In this document: in pieces, positions 21,132 through 32,040 of the stretch
How the letters are laid out: each line of letters opens with the position of its first letter
Position numbering within the stretch: position 1 is the first letter of the stretch
From: Deltaproteobacteria bacterium
Lineage (GTDB): Bacteria; JADJOY01
Direction of reading: 5' to 3'
NCBI GenBank assembly: GCA_016713535.1
Contig: JADJOY010000001.1
Coordinates: 496,001-560,000, forward strand
DNA length: 64,000 bases
Notes under the pieces: generated by a model
The model's input: only the letters and a program-made list of their open reading frames with translations
Database searches by the model: none
What the model was told of the DNA's origin: nothing
Translations under genes and position numbers: made by a program

Positions 21132-23845
21132 ATGACGAGCCTGTTGCGCCGGCTCATCCCGAGCAAGAACGAGCGCGAGCTGAAGCGGATCCAGCCGCTG
21201 GTGGCGCGCATCAACTCGCTCGAGAAAGACCTCGAGCCGCTGTCGATGGAAGAGCTCGCCGCGAAGACGCCCGCGTTCCGCGAGCGTCTCGGCAACGGCG
21301 AAACCCTCGACGACCTGTTGCCCGAGGCGTTCGCGGTGTGCCGCGAGGCGAGCCGCCGCGTGCTGGGGATGCGTCATTTCGACGTCCAGCTCATCGGCGG
21401 GATCGTGCTCCACGAGGGCAAGATCGCGGAGATGAAGACCGGAGAAGGGAAGACGCTCGTCGCGACTCTTCCGGTTTACCTGAATGCTCTCACCGGCAAG
21501 GGCGTGCACGTGGTCACGGTGAACGACTAACTGGCGAGCCGCGATGCCGAGTGGATGGGGCGGCTCTACAACGCGCTCGGTCTCTCGGTCGGAGTCATCA
21601 AGCACGGGCTCGACGATCAGCAGCGGCGCGTCGCCTATGGGTGCGACGTCACCTACGGGCAGAACAACGAGTTCGGGTTCGACTACCTGCGCGACAACAT
21701 GAAGTTCCGGCTCGAGAATTACGTTCAGCGCGAGCTCAACTACGCGATCGTCGACGAGGTGGACTCGATCCTCGTGGACGAGGCGCGGACGCCGCTCATC
21801 ATCTCCGGACCGTCGGAGGAGAGCACCGACAAGTACTACGTCGCGAATCGGATCATCCCCAAGCTCGAGGCGGAGACCCACTTCACGGTCGACGAGAAGG
21901 CACGCACCGTGGCACTCACGGAGGAGGGCGTGCCGACGGTCGAATCGTTGCTCAAGAGCGGCAACCTCTACGATCCCGAGAACGTCGAGCTGCTCCACTG
22001 CGTGAACCAGGCGCTACGTGCCCACGCGCTCTTCCGCCTGGACGTCGACTACGTCGTCAACGACGGCGAGGTCATCATCGTCGACGAGTTCACGGGGCGG
22101 CTGATGCCAGGGCGCCGCTACTCGGACGGCCTCCACCAGGCGCTGGAGGCCAAGGAGGGCGTCAAGATCGCGAGTGAGAACCAGACCCTTGCGACGATCA
22201 CGTTTCAGAATTACTTCCGCATGTTCTCGAAGCTCGCCGGAATGACCGGCACCGCCGACACCGAAGCTGCCGAGTTCCACAAGATCTACAAGCTCGACGT
22301 GATGATCATCCCCACTCACCGGCCGATGATCCGCAAGGACTTCCAGGACGTGGTGTTCCGCACCAAGAAGGAGAAGGACGCCGCGGTCATCGCCGAGATC
22401 AAGGACTGCTACGAACGGGGCCAGCCGGTGCTGGTCGGGACGATCTCGATCGAGGACTCGGAGCATCTCGGGAAGCTGCTCGAGCGTGACGGGATCCCGC
22501 ATCACGTCCTCAACGCCAAGCAACACGAGCGCGAAGCGGAGATCGTCGCGCAAGCCGGGCGCCACCGAGCGGTCACGATCTCGACGAACATGGCGGGACG
22601 AGGCACCGACATCGTGCTGGGCGGCAACCCCGAGCTGCTGGTGAAACACATCCTCGATCCCGAGGAGCGCGAGCGACGTCTGGCCGAGTTCCGGGAGAGC
22701 TGCGTCGAAGAGAGGGAGCGCGTACTCGAGGCGGGTGGGCTTCACATCCTCGGCACGGAGCGCCACGAATCGCGGCGCATCGACAATCAGCTTCGCGGCC
22801 GCTCCGGACGCCAGGGAGACCCCGGCAGCTCACGGTTCTACCTGTCGCTCGAGGACGACCTGATGCGGATCTTCGCCTCCGACCGGGTGAGCGCGATCAT
22901 GCAGCGTCTCGGCATGGAGGAGGGCGAGCCGATCGAAGCGGGGATCGTGACCCGCGCGATCGCCAACGCCCAGAAGAAGGTCGAGGAGCGCAACTTCGAC
23001 GTGCGCAAGCACCTCCTCGAGTACGACGACGTGATGAACAAGCAGCGCGAGGTCATCTACTCGATGCGCCGCAAGATCCTCTCCGGTCACGGCACCAAGG
23101 ACATGCTGCTGGAGTACATCGAGGACCTCGTCGAGCACGTGCTCGAGCTCCACATCCCGCCCAAGGCCCATCCCGAGGACTGGAACCTGGAGGCGATCAC
23201 CGATGCACTGTTTCAGCAGTTCGGCGCGCGCTTCGAGATCGACCTGGGGCAGCTCGACCACGCGAACGAGCAGGCACTCCACACCCACGTGGCGACGATG
23301 GTCTTGGCCCAGTACGCGGAACGCGAGGCTGAGATCGGCAGCGAGCTCCTCAGGCTGGTGGAGCAGGACATCCTGCTCCGCACCATCGATTCTCTCTGGA
23401 AAGACCATCTGCTCTCGATGGATCACCTGAAGGAGGGGATCGGGCTACGTGCGTACCGGCAGGTCGATCCGCTTCGCGAGTACCAGCGTGAGGGCTTCGA
23501 GTACTTCACGGCGCTGGTCCGCCAAGTCAAGGCCGACGCGGTCGGGATCCTGTTCCGGATTCACGTCGAGAAGCCCGAGGACGTCGCGCGGCGCCAGGCG
23601 CAGCAGGCGCGCGCGCCGGCGCGGATCACCCTCACGCGTGGTCCGGCGCCGCAGCCCGCCCCCGCCGCACCCTCGCAGGCCGCTTCCGCATCCGCGCCCC
23701 AAGCCGGGGGTGGCACGGGACGTGGCGCTCCACCGGCTCCGCCGCCGAAGCCGGCGACGGTGCGGAACGATGGTCCCAAGGTCGGGCGGAACGATCCTTG
23801 CCCTGCGGCAGCGGCCAGAAGTACAAGAAGTGTCACGGTAAGTGA
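21132..23845 (+). CDS. secA: Protein translocase ATPase SecA (in-frame TAA and one frameshift in this record)
   Basis: Motor of Sec-dependent export. ATG 21132 follows GAAGGGAGC. Seen in order: [79 protein letters not shown] and [11 protein letters not shown]. After VTVND (21519-21527) the codon is TAA (21528-21530) where SecA has Tyr (VNDYLA); the frame then continues as LASRDAEWM. At 23801-23803 one C is missing; restoring it gives the SEC-C zinc motif [17 protein letters not shown] and TGA 23843-23845, 904 residues. Its stop overlaps a possible argJ GTG. Confidence 0.93.
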
Positions 23846-23877
23846 GCCCACGAGGACGACGTGCGGAGCCTGCGACC

Positions 23878-25110
23878 GTGGCCATGAACAGATCAGGCAA
23901 AGTCCGAGCATTCCAGCGATCGATCGTCGTCCCGGGCTTCCGGTTCGCCGGGCTCGCGTGCGGAATCAAGGCATCCGGCGCCGCCGACCTGGCGCTGATC
24001 GTGAGCGACCTCCCCGCATCCTCGGCGGGCCTCTTCACGACCAATCTCGTCCAGGCCGCTCCCGTGGTCCTATCGCGGCGGCGAGTCCGTTCGGGGAAAT
24101 GCCGCGCGATCGTCGTCAACAGCGGCAACGCGAACGCGGCGACCGGAACGCAGGGGCTGGCCGACGCGGTCGCCACGACGTCGTGCGTGGCGCGATCCCT
24201 CGGTCTAAGGGACTCGGAGGTGCTGGTGTGTTCCACCGGCGTCATCGGTCGCCCGCTGCCGGTGGCGCGACTCCTCGCGGGGATCCCGGCCGCGGTCGGG
24301 GCACTTTCGGAGCGCGGGCTCGAAGCCGCTTCGGAAGCGATCATGACCACGGATACGCGGCCCAAGCGAGCGTCGCGACGGGTGGTGTTGCCCGACGGTC
24401 GTCGCATCACGATCGCCGGTTTCGCGAAGGGGGCGGGCATGATCGACCCGCGCATGGCGACCCTGCTCGCGTTCGTGGTCACCGACGCACCGGTCCCACC
24501 GCCGGCGTTGCGCACTCTGCTCCGCGCTGCGAACGAGGAGAGCTTCCACCGCATCACCATCGACGGCGACCGGAGCACCAACGACACGGCGCTGGCGCTC
24601 GCGAACGGCGCCGCTGGCGGCGCTTCGCTCATGCCCGGGAAGCGAGGCTGGAAGGAGCTCGCCTCGGGCTTCACGGCCGTCATGCGCGAACTAGCTCTCG
24701 GGGTGGTGGCCGATGCCGAGGGGTGGACCCGGACGCTCGAGGTCGGGATCGCCGGCGCACGTAACCTGCGCGAGGCGCTGGCCGCCGCCCGGGCGATCGC
24801 CGGCAGCCTCCTGGTCAAGACCGCCGTGCACGGTGCCGATCCCAACTGGGGGAGAATCCTGGCGGCGGCGGGCTACAGCGGCGCACGCTTCGATCCGGCC
24901 CGTGCGGTCGTGTCGATCGGCCCCGTGAGGCTCTATGATCGAGGTCGACCGGCTGGACCGGGACCTCTCGCCCGCGTGTCCCAGCTCATGCGAGCTCGCG
25001 AGCTGGTTCCGCTGCGGGTGGATCTTGCCGCCGGCACGGCGCACACGACGGTCTGGACCTGCGACCTATCGGCCGAATACGTCAGCATCAACGCCGATTA
25101 CACGACCTGA
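23878..25110 (+). CDS. argJ: Bifunctional glutamate N-acetyltransferase / ornithine acetyltransferase ArgJ
   Basis: Moves the acetyl group from N-acetylornithine to glutamate in cyclic arginine synthesis; the precursor self-cleaves before the catalytic Thr. Here that site is in [16 protein letters not shown] (Leu where many have Met). Also seen are [42 protein letters not shown] and [19 protein letters not shown]. Start is uncertain: GTG 23878 has GGAG nine bases before it; ATG 23884 is two codons later; GTG 23842 overlaps the secA stop. argC lies elsewhere in the window. Confidence 0.92.
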   Translation: MAMNRSGKVRAFQRSIVVPGFRFAGLACGIKASGAADLALIVSDLPASSAGLFTTNLVQAAPVVLSRRRVRSGKCRAIVVNSGNANAATGTQGLADAVATTSCVARSLGLRDSEVLVCSTGVIGRPLPVARLLAGIPAAVGALSERGLEAASEAIMTTDTRPKRASRRVVLPDGRRITIAGFAKGAGMIDPRMATLLAFVVTDAPVPPPALRTLLRAANEESFHRITIDGDRSTNDTALALANGAAGGASLMPGKRGWKELASGFTAVMRELALGVVADAEGWTRTLEVGIAGARNLREALAAARAIAGSLLVKTAVHGADPNWGRILAAAGYSGARFDPARAVVSIGPVRLYDRGRPAGPGPLARVSQLMRARELVPLRVDLAAGTAHTTVWTCDLSAEYVSINADYTT

Positions 25111-25323
25111 CCCGGTGGTCGGCCGTCGACCGGCCTCGGTTGCCGGGTTGACGCGTCGCGTGGTACCTACGTTGGATTATCCGGCCTCGGGCTCGTCCAC
25201 CTCGAACGGTGCGACACCCGTCGCCCATTCCCACCCTGCGGACCCGTTGCCGGCGGTGGGCTCCCGAGAGGAGCCTCGTGCACGGGGGAGATGCAGGGGA
25301 GGCTCAACCGCACGGGTGATTCC

Positions 25324-26143
25324 ATGTCCTATCTTTCGGTAAAGGAGCTGCTGGACGCCGGCGCTCACTTCGGGCACCAGACCCGGCGCCGTAACCCGAA
25401 GATGAACCAGTACATCTTCACGGCGCGCAACGGCATCCACATCATCCACCTCGACAAGACGCAGAAGCTCTTCGACAAGGCCTACGACTACGTGGTCGAG
25501 TCCGTAGCCGCGGGCGGCGACATCCTGTTCGTCGGCACGAAGAAGCAGGCGGAAGACGCGATCGAGGACGCGGCGAAGAGCTGCCAGATGCACCACGTCA
25601 CCAAGCGCTGGCTGGGTGGCACTCTCACGAACTTCCGCACCGTCCGTCAGAGCGTCGAGAAGCTCAAGAAGATGGAGAGCTTGCTCGAGGACGAAGAGCG
25701 GGCGCGCCTGATCGGCAAGAAAGAGCAACTCGCGATCCGTCGCCGCATCGAGAAGATCGAGCGCTCGCTGGGCGGCGTGAAGAACATGAAGGACCCTCCC
25801 CGGCTGCCTGTTCGTCATCGACATCGGCAAGGAGCGGATCGCGGTCGCCGAGGCGCGGCGTCTCGGCGTCCCGATCGTCGCGGTGGTCGACACCAATTGC
25901 GATCCGGATCTCGTCGACTATCCGATCCCGGGCAACGACGATGCGATCCGCGCGATCCGGCTGTTTTCGTCCAAGGTGGCGGAGGCCGTGAGCCTAGGCC
26001 TCGCGGCGCGTGAGGAGCGTGGCAGCCGTCCGCGTCAGCCACGCGAAACGGAAGAGGGCGATCGCGTGAGCATGGGCACGTACGTCGACCGTCGCGTGAT
26101 TCGCGAGTCGCTCGAAGCCGACATCGAGGAAGAGGGCAGCTGA
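25324..26143 (+). CDS. rpsB: 30S ribosomal protein S2 (frameshifted in this record)
   Basis: ATG 25324 begins [20 protein letters not shown], the S2 start. The body has [20 protein letters not shown] and [18 protein letters not shown]. At CCCC (25798-25801) one extra C breaks the frame; with it removed the reading is [20 protein letters not shown], then [20 protein letters not shown] to TGA 26141-26143. The repaired length is 272 residues, slightly long because of an acidic tail ([20 protein letters not shown]). The 213-base gap upstream has no gene. tsf follows 30 bases on. Essential, so the break is probably a record error. Confidence 0.93.
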
Positions 26144-26173
26144 CGCACGAGCGTCCGCGCCCGGGAGAGAGCC

Positions 26174-26776
26174 GTGGAGATCAATGCCAGTGACGTGAAG
26201 AAGCTCCGGGACATGACCGGGGCGGGGATGATGGATTGCAAGAAGGCGCTCGGCGAGACCGGCGGCGACTTCGAGAAGGCCGTCGATCAACTTCGCAAGA
26301 AGGGAATCGCTTCCGCCGAGAAGCGCTCGGGCCGCGACGCGACCGAGGGCATCATCCAACACTACGTCCACTTCGATCAGAAGAAGGGCTGCCTGGTCGA
26401 GCTCAACTGCGAAACCGACTTCGTCGCGCGCACCGACGACTTCCAGGCCTTCGCGAAGGACGTCGCGCTGCACGTCGTCGCAAGGCGCCCGAGCTACCTC
26501 AAGCCGGAGGATGTCCCGGCCGATGTCCTAGAGCGCGAGAAGTCGATCCACCGCGACCAGGCAGCGGCCAGCGGCAAGCCGCCGCAGGTGATCGAGAAGA
26601 TCATCGAAGGGCGGCTCGCCAAGTATTACGAAGAGGTCTGCCTCCTCAACCAGGCCTTCGTGAAGGACGACACCAAGACCGTCGGCGAGATGGCGAAAGA
26701 GCTCGCCGGCAAGCTCGGCGAGAACGTCCAGATTCGCCGATTCGTGGTGTACGAAGTGGGTCGCGCGGACGCCTGA
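26174..26776 (+). CDS. tsf: Translation elongation factor Ts, short form
   Basis: Nucleotide exchange factor for EF-Tu. 200 residues from GTG 26174, with a GGGAGAG site upstream. The N-terminal UBA-like part has [19 protein letters not shown] and the core has [20 protein letters not shown], both diagnostic. It is the short type with one core subdomain, as in Thermus and several deltaproteobacteria, and lacks the second subdomain of the E. coli protein. C-terminal coiled-coil region [21 protein letters not shown] hairpin follows. Confidence 0.95.
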   Translation: MEINASDVKKLRDMTGAGMMDCKKALGETGGDFEKAVDQLRKKGIASAEKRSGRDATEGIIQHYVHFDQKKGCLVELNCETDFVARTDDFQAFAKDVALHVVARRPSYLKPEDVPADVLEREKSIHRDQAAASGKPPQVIEKIIEGRLAKYYEEVCLLNQAFVKDDTKTVGEMAKELAGKLGENVQIRRFVVYEVGRADA

Positions 26777-26799
26777 CCCGGGACCGTTCGCTTCCCCCC

Positions 26800-26836
26800 G
26801 GGTGTACCGCCATCCAGTCTCGACGGCGGTACACCC
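26800..26836 (+). terminator. Hairpin between tsf and pyrH
   Basis: GGGTGTACCGCC (26800-26811) and GGCGGTACACCC (26825-26836) form a perfect 12-bp stem with a 13-base loop. No T-run follows. A TAGGAT hexamer at 26852-26857, about 30 bases before pyrH, may be the -10 of a new promoter. Confidence 0.6.
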
Positions 26837-26886
26837 CGGACCCCGATGCTGTAGGATCCGTGGGATCTCGAGCCGAAGACGCCCAA

Positions 26887-27627
26887 ATGACCCCGTCCGA
26901 AGCGACGCCCGCTCACCGCAAGTACAAGAGAGTTCTACTCAAGATCTCCGGCGAGGCTCTCGCCGGGGACGTGGGATACGGGATCGATCCCGCTGCTTTG
27001 GTCCGGATCGCGCGCGAGATCCTCGAGGCGAGCACGAGTGGGGTCGAGGTTGCCGTCGTCGTGGGCGGCGGCAACATCTTTCGAGGGCTGCAGGCGGCAG
27101 CCTCGCACGGACTCGACCGCGCAATTGCCGACCATATGGGCATGATGGCCACCATCATGAACGGGCTCGCGCTCCAGGACGCGATCGAGCGGCTTGGCCT
27201 CATGACGCGGGTGCTGTCCGCGATCGAGATGCAGCAGGTATGCGAGCCGTTCGTCCGGCGACGTGCCATTCGGCACCTGGAGAAAGGGCGTGTCGTCGTC
27301 TTCGCAGCGGGTACGGGGAATCCCTATTTCACCACGGATACCGCCGCGGCACTGCGTGCCGCCGAGATCCACGCCGACGTCCTGTTGAAAGCCACCAAGG
27401 TGAACGGTGTCTACGATCGCGACCCCGTGAAGTACCCCGACGCGACGATGTTCGAGCGACTCACGTACAGGGAAGTGATCCAGCGCGGGATCCAGGTGAT
27501 GGACACCACGGCGATCGGGCTGTGCATGGACAACCACCTGCCGATCGTCGTCTTCAACCTTCTCGAGCACGGGAACATCCAGCGCGTGGTCGCGGGCGAG
27601 CCGATCGGCACGCTGGTCACGGAGTGA
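26887..27627 (+). CDS. pyrH: UMP kinase
   Basis: Makes UDP from UMP and is the regulated bacterial-type enzyme of the amino-acid kinase fold, not related to eukaryotic UMP/CMP kinase. 246 residues from ATG 26887. Seen: [14 protein letters not shown] at the N-terminus, [11 protein letters not shown], the ATP-side segment [37 protein letters not shown] and the C-terminal [21 protein letters not shown]. The first ten residues are an extension of low conservation. frr starts 3 bases after the stop. Confidence 0.96.
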   Translation: MTPSEATPAHRKYKRVLLKISGEALAGDVGYGIDPAALVRIAREILEASTSGVEVAVVVGGGNIFRGLQAAASHGLDRAIADHMGMMATIMNGLALQDAIERLGLMTRVLSAIEMQQVCEPFVRRRAIRHLEKGRVVVFAAGTGNPYFTTDTAAALRAAEIHADVLLKATKVNGVYDRDPVKYPDATMFERLTYREVIQRGIQVMDTTAIGLCMDNHLPIVVFNLLEHGNIQRVVAGEPIGTLVTE

Positions 27628-27630
27628 ACC

Positions 27631-28188
27631 GTGGAGAACGACGTCCTAAACGACCTCAAGGACAGGATGGACAAGGCCGTGCAGGCCTTCGTGAAGGATC
27701 TCACCAAGATCCGCACGGGGCGTGCACACCTTTCGCTGCTCGACGGGATCAAGGTGCAGGCTTACGGAAGCCCGATGCCGCTCAACCAGGTGTCCAGCAT
27801 GAACGCCCCGGAGCCGCGTCTGATCGTGATCCAGCCGTGGGACAAGAGCCTCATCGGAGCCATCGAGAAGGCGATCCTGACCAGCGACCTCGGGCTCATG
27901 CCCAACAACGACGGCAAGCTCATCCGCATCCCGATCCCCCAGCTCACCGAGGAGCGCCGCAAGGACATCGTGAAGACCATCCGCAAGCACGCGGAGGCGG
28001 CACGGGTCGTGGTGCGAAACATCCGTCGTGAGGGGAACGAGTCGTTGAAGGAGCTCGAGTCCGAGGGGCTGATCACCGAGGACGACGAGCGGCGGCTGCA
28101 CGCCGAGGTGCAGAAGATGACGGACGACCACGTCGCGCGCCTCGATCTGATCCTGGCAGACAAGGAAAAGGACATCATGGAGGTCTGA
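27631..28188 (+). CDS. frr: Ribosome recycling factor
   Basis: With EF-G it splits the post-termination ribosome. 185 residues from GTG 27631. RRF landmarks are DKAVQAFVKDLTKIRTGRAH, LNQVSSMNAPEPRLIVIQPW, AIEKAILTSDLGLMPNNDG and the C-terminal helix region IRREGNESLKELESEGLITE. Length and order (pyrH-frr-uppS) are as usual. About 80 bases separate it from uppS. Confidence 0.97.
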   Translation: MENDVLNDLKDRMDKAVQAFVKDLTKIRTGRAHLSLLDGIKVQAYGSPMPLNQVSSMNAPEPRLIVIQPWDKSLIGAIEKAILTSDLGLMPNNDGKLIRIPIPQLTEERRKDIVKTIRKHAEAARVVVRNIRREGNESLKELESEGLITEDDERRLHAEVQKMTDDHVARLDLILADKEKDIMEV

Positions 28189-28267
28189 GCCCTCGCTCGG
28201 ACCGGTCTTGGTGGCCGAGGATCCATCCACCCGCCGCATGGCGTCCCGCGGTCGGTCTCGCTGCGCG

Positions 28268-29149
28268 ATGTCCACCACCGATACGACGCCCGACGCCGAT
28301 GCCGTTCCGTCCAGGGCGGTGTCCTTCCGGATCTCATCCGACGAGGAGGCGGAGGTCGAGAGCTTCCGCGCCGAGCTCGGCGCGGCGCCCTTGCCGCGCC
28401 ATGTGGCCATCATCATGGACGGCAACGGCCGATGGGCCGAGCGACGCGGACATACCCGCGTCCTCGGGCATCGTCGCGGAGCTGCTGCGGTACGTCGCGT
28501 GATCCGGTCGGCGAGTCAGCTCGGCGTCGAGGTCCTCTCGCTCTATGCGTTCAGCCGCGAGAACTGGAGCCGCCCGCCCGACGAAGTGCGGGCGCTCATG
28601 AGCTTGATCCGCCGCTACGTGCGGAATGAGGTCGAGGAGATCCACGAACGGCGAGTGCGTTTCAACGTCATCGGCCGCTTTCAGGAGCTTCCCGCCGAGG
28701 TACGCCGAGACCTTGGGCGCGCCATGGAAAAGACACGTAGCAACGACGGCATGCTGCTCAACGTGGCACTCAGCTACTCCGGTCGGGTCGACATCCTCGA
28801 CGCGTGTCGTGCGCTGGTGGCGCGCGTGGCGGCCGGCGGGCTGGATCCGGCTGAGCTATCGGTCGACGACATCGCGGGGGCGCTGTCTACGAGCGGGAGG
28901 CCCGATCCGGACCTGCTGATTCGCACCGGCGGGGACCTTCGGGTGTCGAACTTCCTGCTCTGGCAGATCGCCTACGCCGAGCTCTACTTCTCGGACGTTT
29001 TGTGGCCGGACTTCTCGAACCACCATTTCTTCGACGCCATCCGTGCGTTCGTCCAGCGCGAGCGCCGGTTCGGACGCACCTCTTCGCAGGTCCAGCAGGC
29101 GGTCTCGGCGCCGCGGGACGTCAAAGCCGGCGCGCTAGCGCCGAAGTGA
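28268..29149 (+). CDS. uppS: Isoprenyl (undecaprenyl) diphosphate synthase
   Basis: Cis-prenyltransferase that makes the C55 lipid carrier for cell-wall and glycan synthesis. I take ATG 28268 (MSTTDTTPD) as start; ATG 28208 would add 20 residues. An N-terminal extension of about 38 residues precedes the core. Active-site Asp is in IIMDGNGRWAERRGH, followed by LSLYAFSRENWSRP and the C-terminal DPDLLIRTGGDLRVSNFLLW, with Arg and Ser for pyrophosphate binding. The stop overlaps a possible GTG start of cdsA (GTGA). Confidence 0.94.
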   Translation: MSTTDTTPDADAVPSRAVSFRISSDEEAEVESFRAELGAAPLPRHVAIIMDGNGRWAERRGHTRVLGHRRGAAAVRRVIRSASQLGVEVLSLYAFSRENWSRPPDEVRALMSLIRRYVRNEVEEIHERRVRFNVIGRFQELPAEVRRDLGRAMEKTRSNDGMLLNVALSYSGRVDILDACRALVARVAAGGLDPAELSVDDIAGALSTSGRPDPDLLIRTGGDLRVSNFLLWQIAYAELYFSDVLWPDFSNHHFFDAIRAFVQRERRFGRTSSQVQQAVSAPRDVKAGALAPK

Positions 29150-29157
29150 GCGAGCCG

Positions 29158-30006
29158 ATGCTCAAAGATCGCCTCCTGACCGCCGCAGTCGCGATCCCGA
29201 TCCTTCTGGCCATCGTCTTCGGGGGCGGGGCGACCGGGTTCCTCGGGCTCATCCTCGTCGTGAACGCGATCGCATTGCACGAGTTCTGGGCGCTGTTCCC
29301 GCGCGAGGGAGGCGGGGACTCGGTCGACCGGTCGGGGTTCCCACTCGCGCTCGTCACGACGTCCCTGCTGGTCTATGCCTTTCATCGTGGCTCGAACCTG
29401 CTCATCGCGGGTGCGTTGGTATCCGCGATGTTGACGGCTCTCGCTGCTTCGGTCGTCGGCTCGTCGAGCATGCGTGCACGGAGCCGCGTCGTGTTCACGA
29501 CGCTAACCGGCGTGCTCTACGTGACGGTGATGCTCGGCCATCTCGTGCTAGTGCGGGCCTTGCCCGAAGGCGCCTGGTGGATCTTCATGCTGCTCGGAAT
29601 CGTGATGATGTCCGACACCTGCGCCTACTTCGCGGGGCGGGCGTTCGGGAAGCACAAGCTGGCCCCGATGGTCAGTCCCAAGAAGACGGTCGAGGGAGCG
29701 ATCGGCGGTCTGGTTGGATCGGCGCTGTTTGCTCTCGTCGCCGCGAAGTGCCTGGGATGGAGCGGAATCCCCGCCTCCCAGTCCGTCGTCCTCGGGCTCC
29801 TGACCGGCCTGGTGAGCCAGATCGGCGACCTGGCCGAGTCGACGCTCAAGCGCGGGGCCGACGTCAAGGATTCGGGAACCATCTTTCCCGGTCATGGCGG
29901 GTTGCTCGATCGACTCGACAGCATCCTACCTGGCTGCGTCGTGCTGTATTACCTCATCCGCGGGATGGGGCTCGACCGGGTCGCGGCAATGCTCGGGACG
30001 CCGTGA
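29158..30006 (+). CDS. cdsA: Phosphatidate cytidylyltransferase
   Basis: Integral membrane enzyme that makes CDP-diacylglycerol from phosphatidic acid and CTP. I take ATG 29158 (MLKDRLLTAAVAIPILLA); GTG 29146 overlapping the uppS stop is the alternative. Several hydrophobic helices precede the signature near the C-terminus, STLKRGADVKDSGTIFPGHG followed by GLLDRLDS, which matches the family pattern fully. Its product feeds PssA, encoded at 33.6 kb. In the classic cluster dxr comes next, but here rseP follows directly. Confidence 0.95.
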   Translation: MLKDRLLTAAVAIPILLAIVFGGGATGFLGLILVVNAIALHEFWALFPREGGGDSVDRSGFPLALVTTSLLVYAFHRGSNLLIAGALVSAMLTALAASVVGSSSMRARSRVVFTTLTGVLYVTVMLGHLVLVRALPEGAWWIFMLLGIVMMSDTCAYFAGRAFGKHKLAPMVSPKKTVEGAIGGLVGSALFALVAAKCLGWSGIPASQSVVLGLLTGLVSQIGDLAESTLKRGADVKDSGTIFPGHGGLLDRLDSILPGCVVLYYLIRGMGLDRVAAMLGTP

Positions 30007-30077
30007 GTGGCGGGGACTGACGAATTCGGGCCGCGCCGCACCACCCCAACGTGACAATCGCGTTAGGCTAGGCGCCC

Positions 30078-31298
30078 ATGGGTACCAACCTCTTGGACTC
30101 GATCGTCCCGCTCGCAGTTGGCGGCCACTTCGGCACGGCGCAGTGGGCGATCGCGGGCATCATCGCGATCGGCGTTCTGATCACGTTCCATGAGTTCGGC
30201 CACTTTCTCGTGGCCAAGTTGCTCGGGATCGGCGTGCAGAAGTTCTCCGTCGGGTTCGGGCCCACCATCGTCGGCAAGAAGGTGGGCGACACCGAATACG
30301 TGTTGTCGTGGATTCCGCTGGGCGGCTTCGTGAAGATGGTCGGCGAGAATCTCGGCGATGACGTCGACGCGTCCGAGCGCGCGCGCTCCTTCCTGTTGCG
30401 CCCACCCTCGCACCGTCTCGCGGTGGTGTTCGCAGGGCCGTTCTTCAACCTGATCCTTGCCGTGATGCTGTTCGGCGCCGTGTTCATGGTGCGCGGCGAG
30501 CCCGTCAAGAACGACCCCTCGTCGACGAAGGTCGGTGGGCTCAACCCCGGCATGCCGGCGTACGAAGCCGGGCTCAAGATCGGTGACGAAGTCGTCGCGG
30601 TGAACGGCGTCGCGGTGCACGGCTGGGCGGAGATGGCGGAGCAGATCCAAGCGTCCAAGGGGCAACCGTTCGTGCTCACGGCGCGGCGAGCGGGCACCGC
30701 GCTGGACTTCCACCTCCAGGCGCGGCCGTTCGAGAGCCAGGACGCGGACGGCGCGCCCAAGACGCTCTACTTCGTCGGAATCGAGAACACGCCGACCGAA
30801 TACCGCAAGCTCGGCGTGGGCGGCGCGTTGTGGGCTGGCGTCGAGGAAACGATCGGGTACGGCATCGCCATTCCCAAGATGCTCGGGAGCATCTTCACCG
30901 GGAAGGTGTCGATGCACGACGTGGCCGGTCCGCTCGGCATCGTGAAGATGACCGGTCAGCAACTCGAACAAGGTTTCACGCGCTACGTGCACCTGATCGG
31001 GATCTTCAGCGTGAACCTGGGGATCTTCAACCTGTTGCCGATCCCGATCCTCGACGGAGGACAGTTCGTTCTCTTCTTCGTGGAGTGGGTCCGGCGACGC
31101 CCTCTCAGCGTCCGCAAGCAGGAGCTGATCCAGCAGGTCGGTTTCTACTTCCTGATCGGGTTGATGGTGATCGTGGTCGCGAACGACGTGTACAACCAGA
31201 TCCGGGTCGTTCGTCGAGCGCCACCCAAGCCGGTACCGTCGACGTTCTCGGCACCGGCCGCGCCGACGGACCGATCCAGCGACGTGTCCGCGCCGTGA
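30078..31298 (+). CDS. rseP: Site-2 (intramembrane) metalloprotease RseP
   Basis: Membrane zinc protease that cleaves anti-sigma factors and remnant signal peptides. 406 residues from ATG 30078. Zinc motif ITFHEFGHFLVAKLLG is in the first helix (HExxH). One PDZ domain (GLNPGMPAYEAGLKIGDEVVAVNG) is visible. The second conserved motif FNLLPIPILDGGQFV carries the third zinc ligand. The C-terminal tail is Pro/Ala/Ser-rich. A TAGGCT hexamer (about 30064-30070) just upstream may be a -10 element. tsaB starts 7 bases after the stop. Confidence 0.95.
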   Translation: MGTNLLDSIVPLAVGGHFGTAQWAIAGIIAIGVLITFHEFGHFLVAKLLGIGVQKFSVGFGPTIVGKKVGDTEYVLSWIPLGGFVKMVGENLGDDVDASERARSFLLRPPSHRLAVVFAGPFFNLILAVMLFGAVFMVRGEPVKNDPSSTKVGGLNPGMPAYEAGLKIGDEVVAVNGVAVHGWAEMAEQIQASKGQPFVLTARRAGTALDFHLQARPFESQDADGAPKTLYFVGIENTPTEYRKLGVGGALWAGVEETIGYGIAIPKMLGSIFTGKVSMHDVAGPLGIVKMTGQQLEQGFTRYVHLIGIFSVNLGIFNLLPIPILDGGQFVLFFVEWVRRRPLSVRKQELIQQVGFYFLIGLMVIVVANDVYNQIRVVRRAPPKPVPSTFSAPAAPTDRSSDVSAP

Positions 31299-31305
31299 GC
31301 CGGAC

Positions 31306-32025
31306 ATGATCCTCGGCATCGATACCGCCACTCGCACGGTGGCGATCGGTATCGCCGTTGGTGCCCGGCCGATCGCGGACGCCCACCTCGAGGGCACTGG
31401 CTTGCGAACGCGAGCCTTGCTCGGTGGTATCGAGGACTTGCTCCACGACGCGGGGGCGCGGGCCGACGACCTGAAGGGTGTGGCCGTCGGCGTCGGTCCG
31501 GGATCATTCACCGGCTTGCGGGTCGGCATCGCGGCTGCGCAGGGGATCGCGCTCGGACTGGGAGTTCCGGTCGTCGGCGTCGGCACGCTTGAATGCGTTG
31601 CTCGAAACGCGCCTCCGGACGCCGACCGGATCTCCGTTCTCGTCGATGCCGGTCGCGGTGAAGTCTTTCTCGGCGTGTTCGCGAGCCGCGCCGACGCGAT
31701 CGTCGCGCTGGCCCCGGTTGAGGTGCTCAGCCCGGGACGGGCCGCGGAGGCAATCCCGCCGGGCACCACGGTGCTCGGCGATGGCTGGCTCCGATATCGC
31801 GGCGCGTTCGAGCGGTTACTGGGTGCGGGGATCCGAACGCTGGACGAGAATCTGTCGCGACCGCGCGGTGCGGTGGTCGCGGCGCTCGGAATGCTCGCGC
31901 TGTCGAGCGCGGCCCGTGGTGGTCAGGGCACGGTCGAGCCCGTATACATACGCGCGCCGGATGCCAAGCTCTACGAACCGCCGCCCGACGTGCGCCCTAC
32001 GGTGGCGCGTACTCTCGGGGGTTGA
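31306..32025 (+). CDS. tsaB: tRNA threonylcarbamoyladenosine biosynthesis protein TsaB
   Basis: Partner of TsaD in making t6A37 on tRNAs that read ANN codons. 239 residues from ATG 31306. ILGIDTATRTVAIGI and GVAVGVGPGSFTGLRVGIAAAQGIALGLG are the TsaB hallmarks, with an ASKHA fold. The central and C-terminal parts (VLVDAGRGEVFLGVF, PVYIRAPDAKLYEPP) also fit. TsaD and TsaE are not in the window. It ends the rpsB-to-tsaB cluster. Confidence 0.94.
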   Translation: MILGIDTATRTVAIGIAVGARPIADAHLEGTGLRTRALLGGIEDLLHDAGARADDLKGVAVGVGPGSFTGLRVGIAAAQGIALGLGVPVVGVGTLECVARNAPPDADRISVLVDAGRGEVFLGVFASRADAIVALAPVEVLSPGRAAEAIPPGTTVLGDGWLRYRGAFERLLGAGIRTLDENLSRPRGAVVAALGMLALSSAARGGQGTVEPVYIRAPDAKLYEPPPDVRPTVARTLGG

Positions 32026-32040
32026 CATGCATCGACGACG

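Noticed and set aside
25111-25323. Promoter or riboswitch in the 213-base rpsB leader
   Set aside because: A TTGACG at 25148 has no good -10 at 16-18 bases (TTGGAT at 25172 is weak), and no known ribosomal-protein leader fold was recognised.
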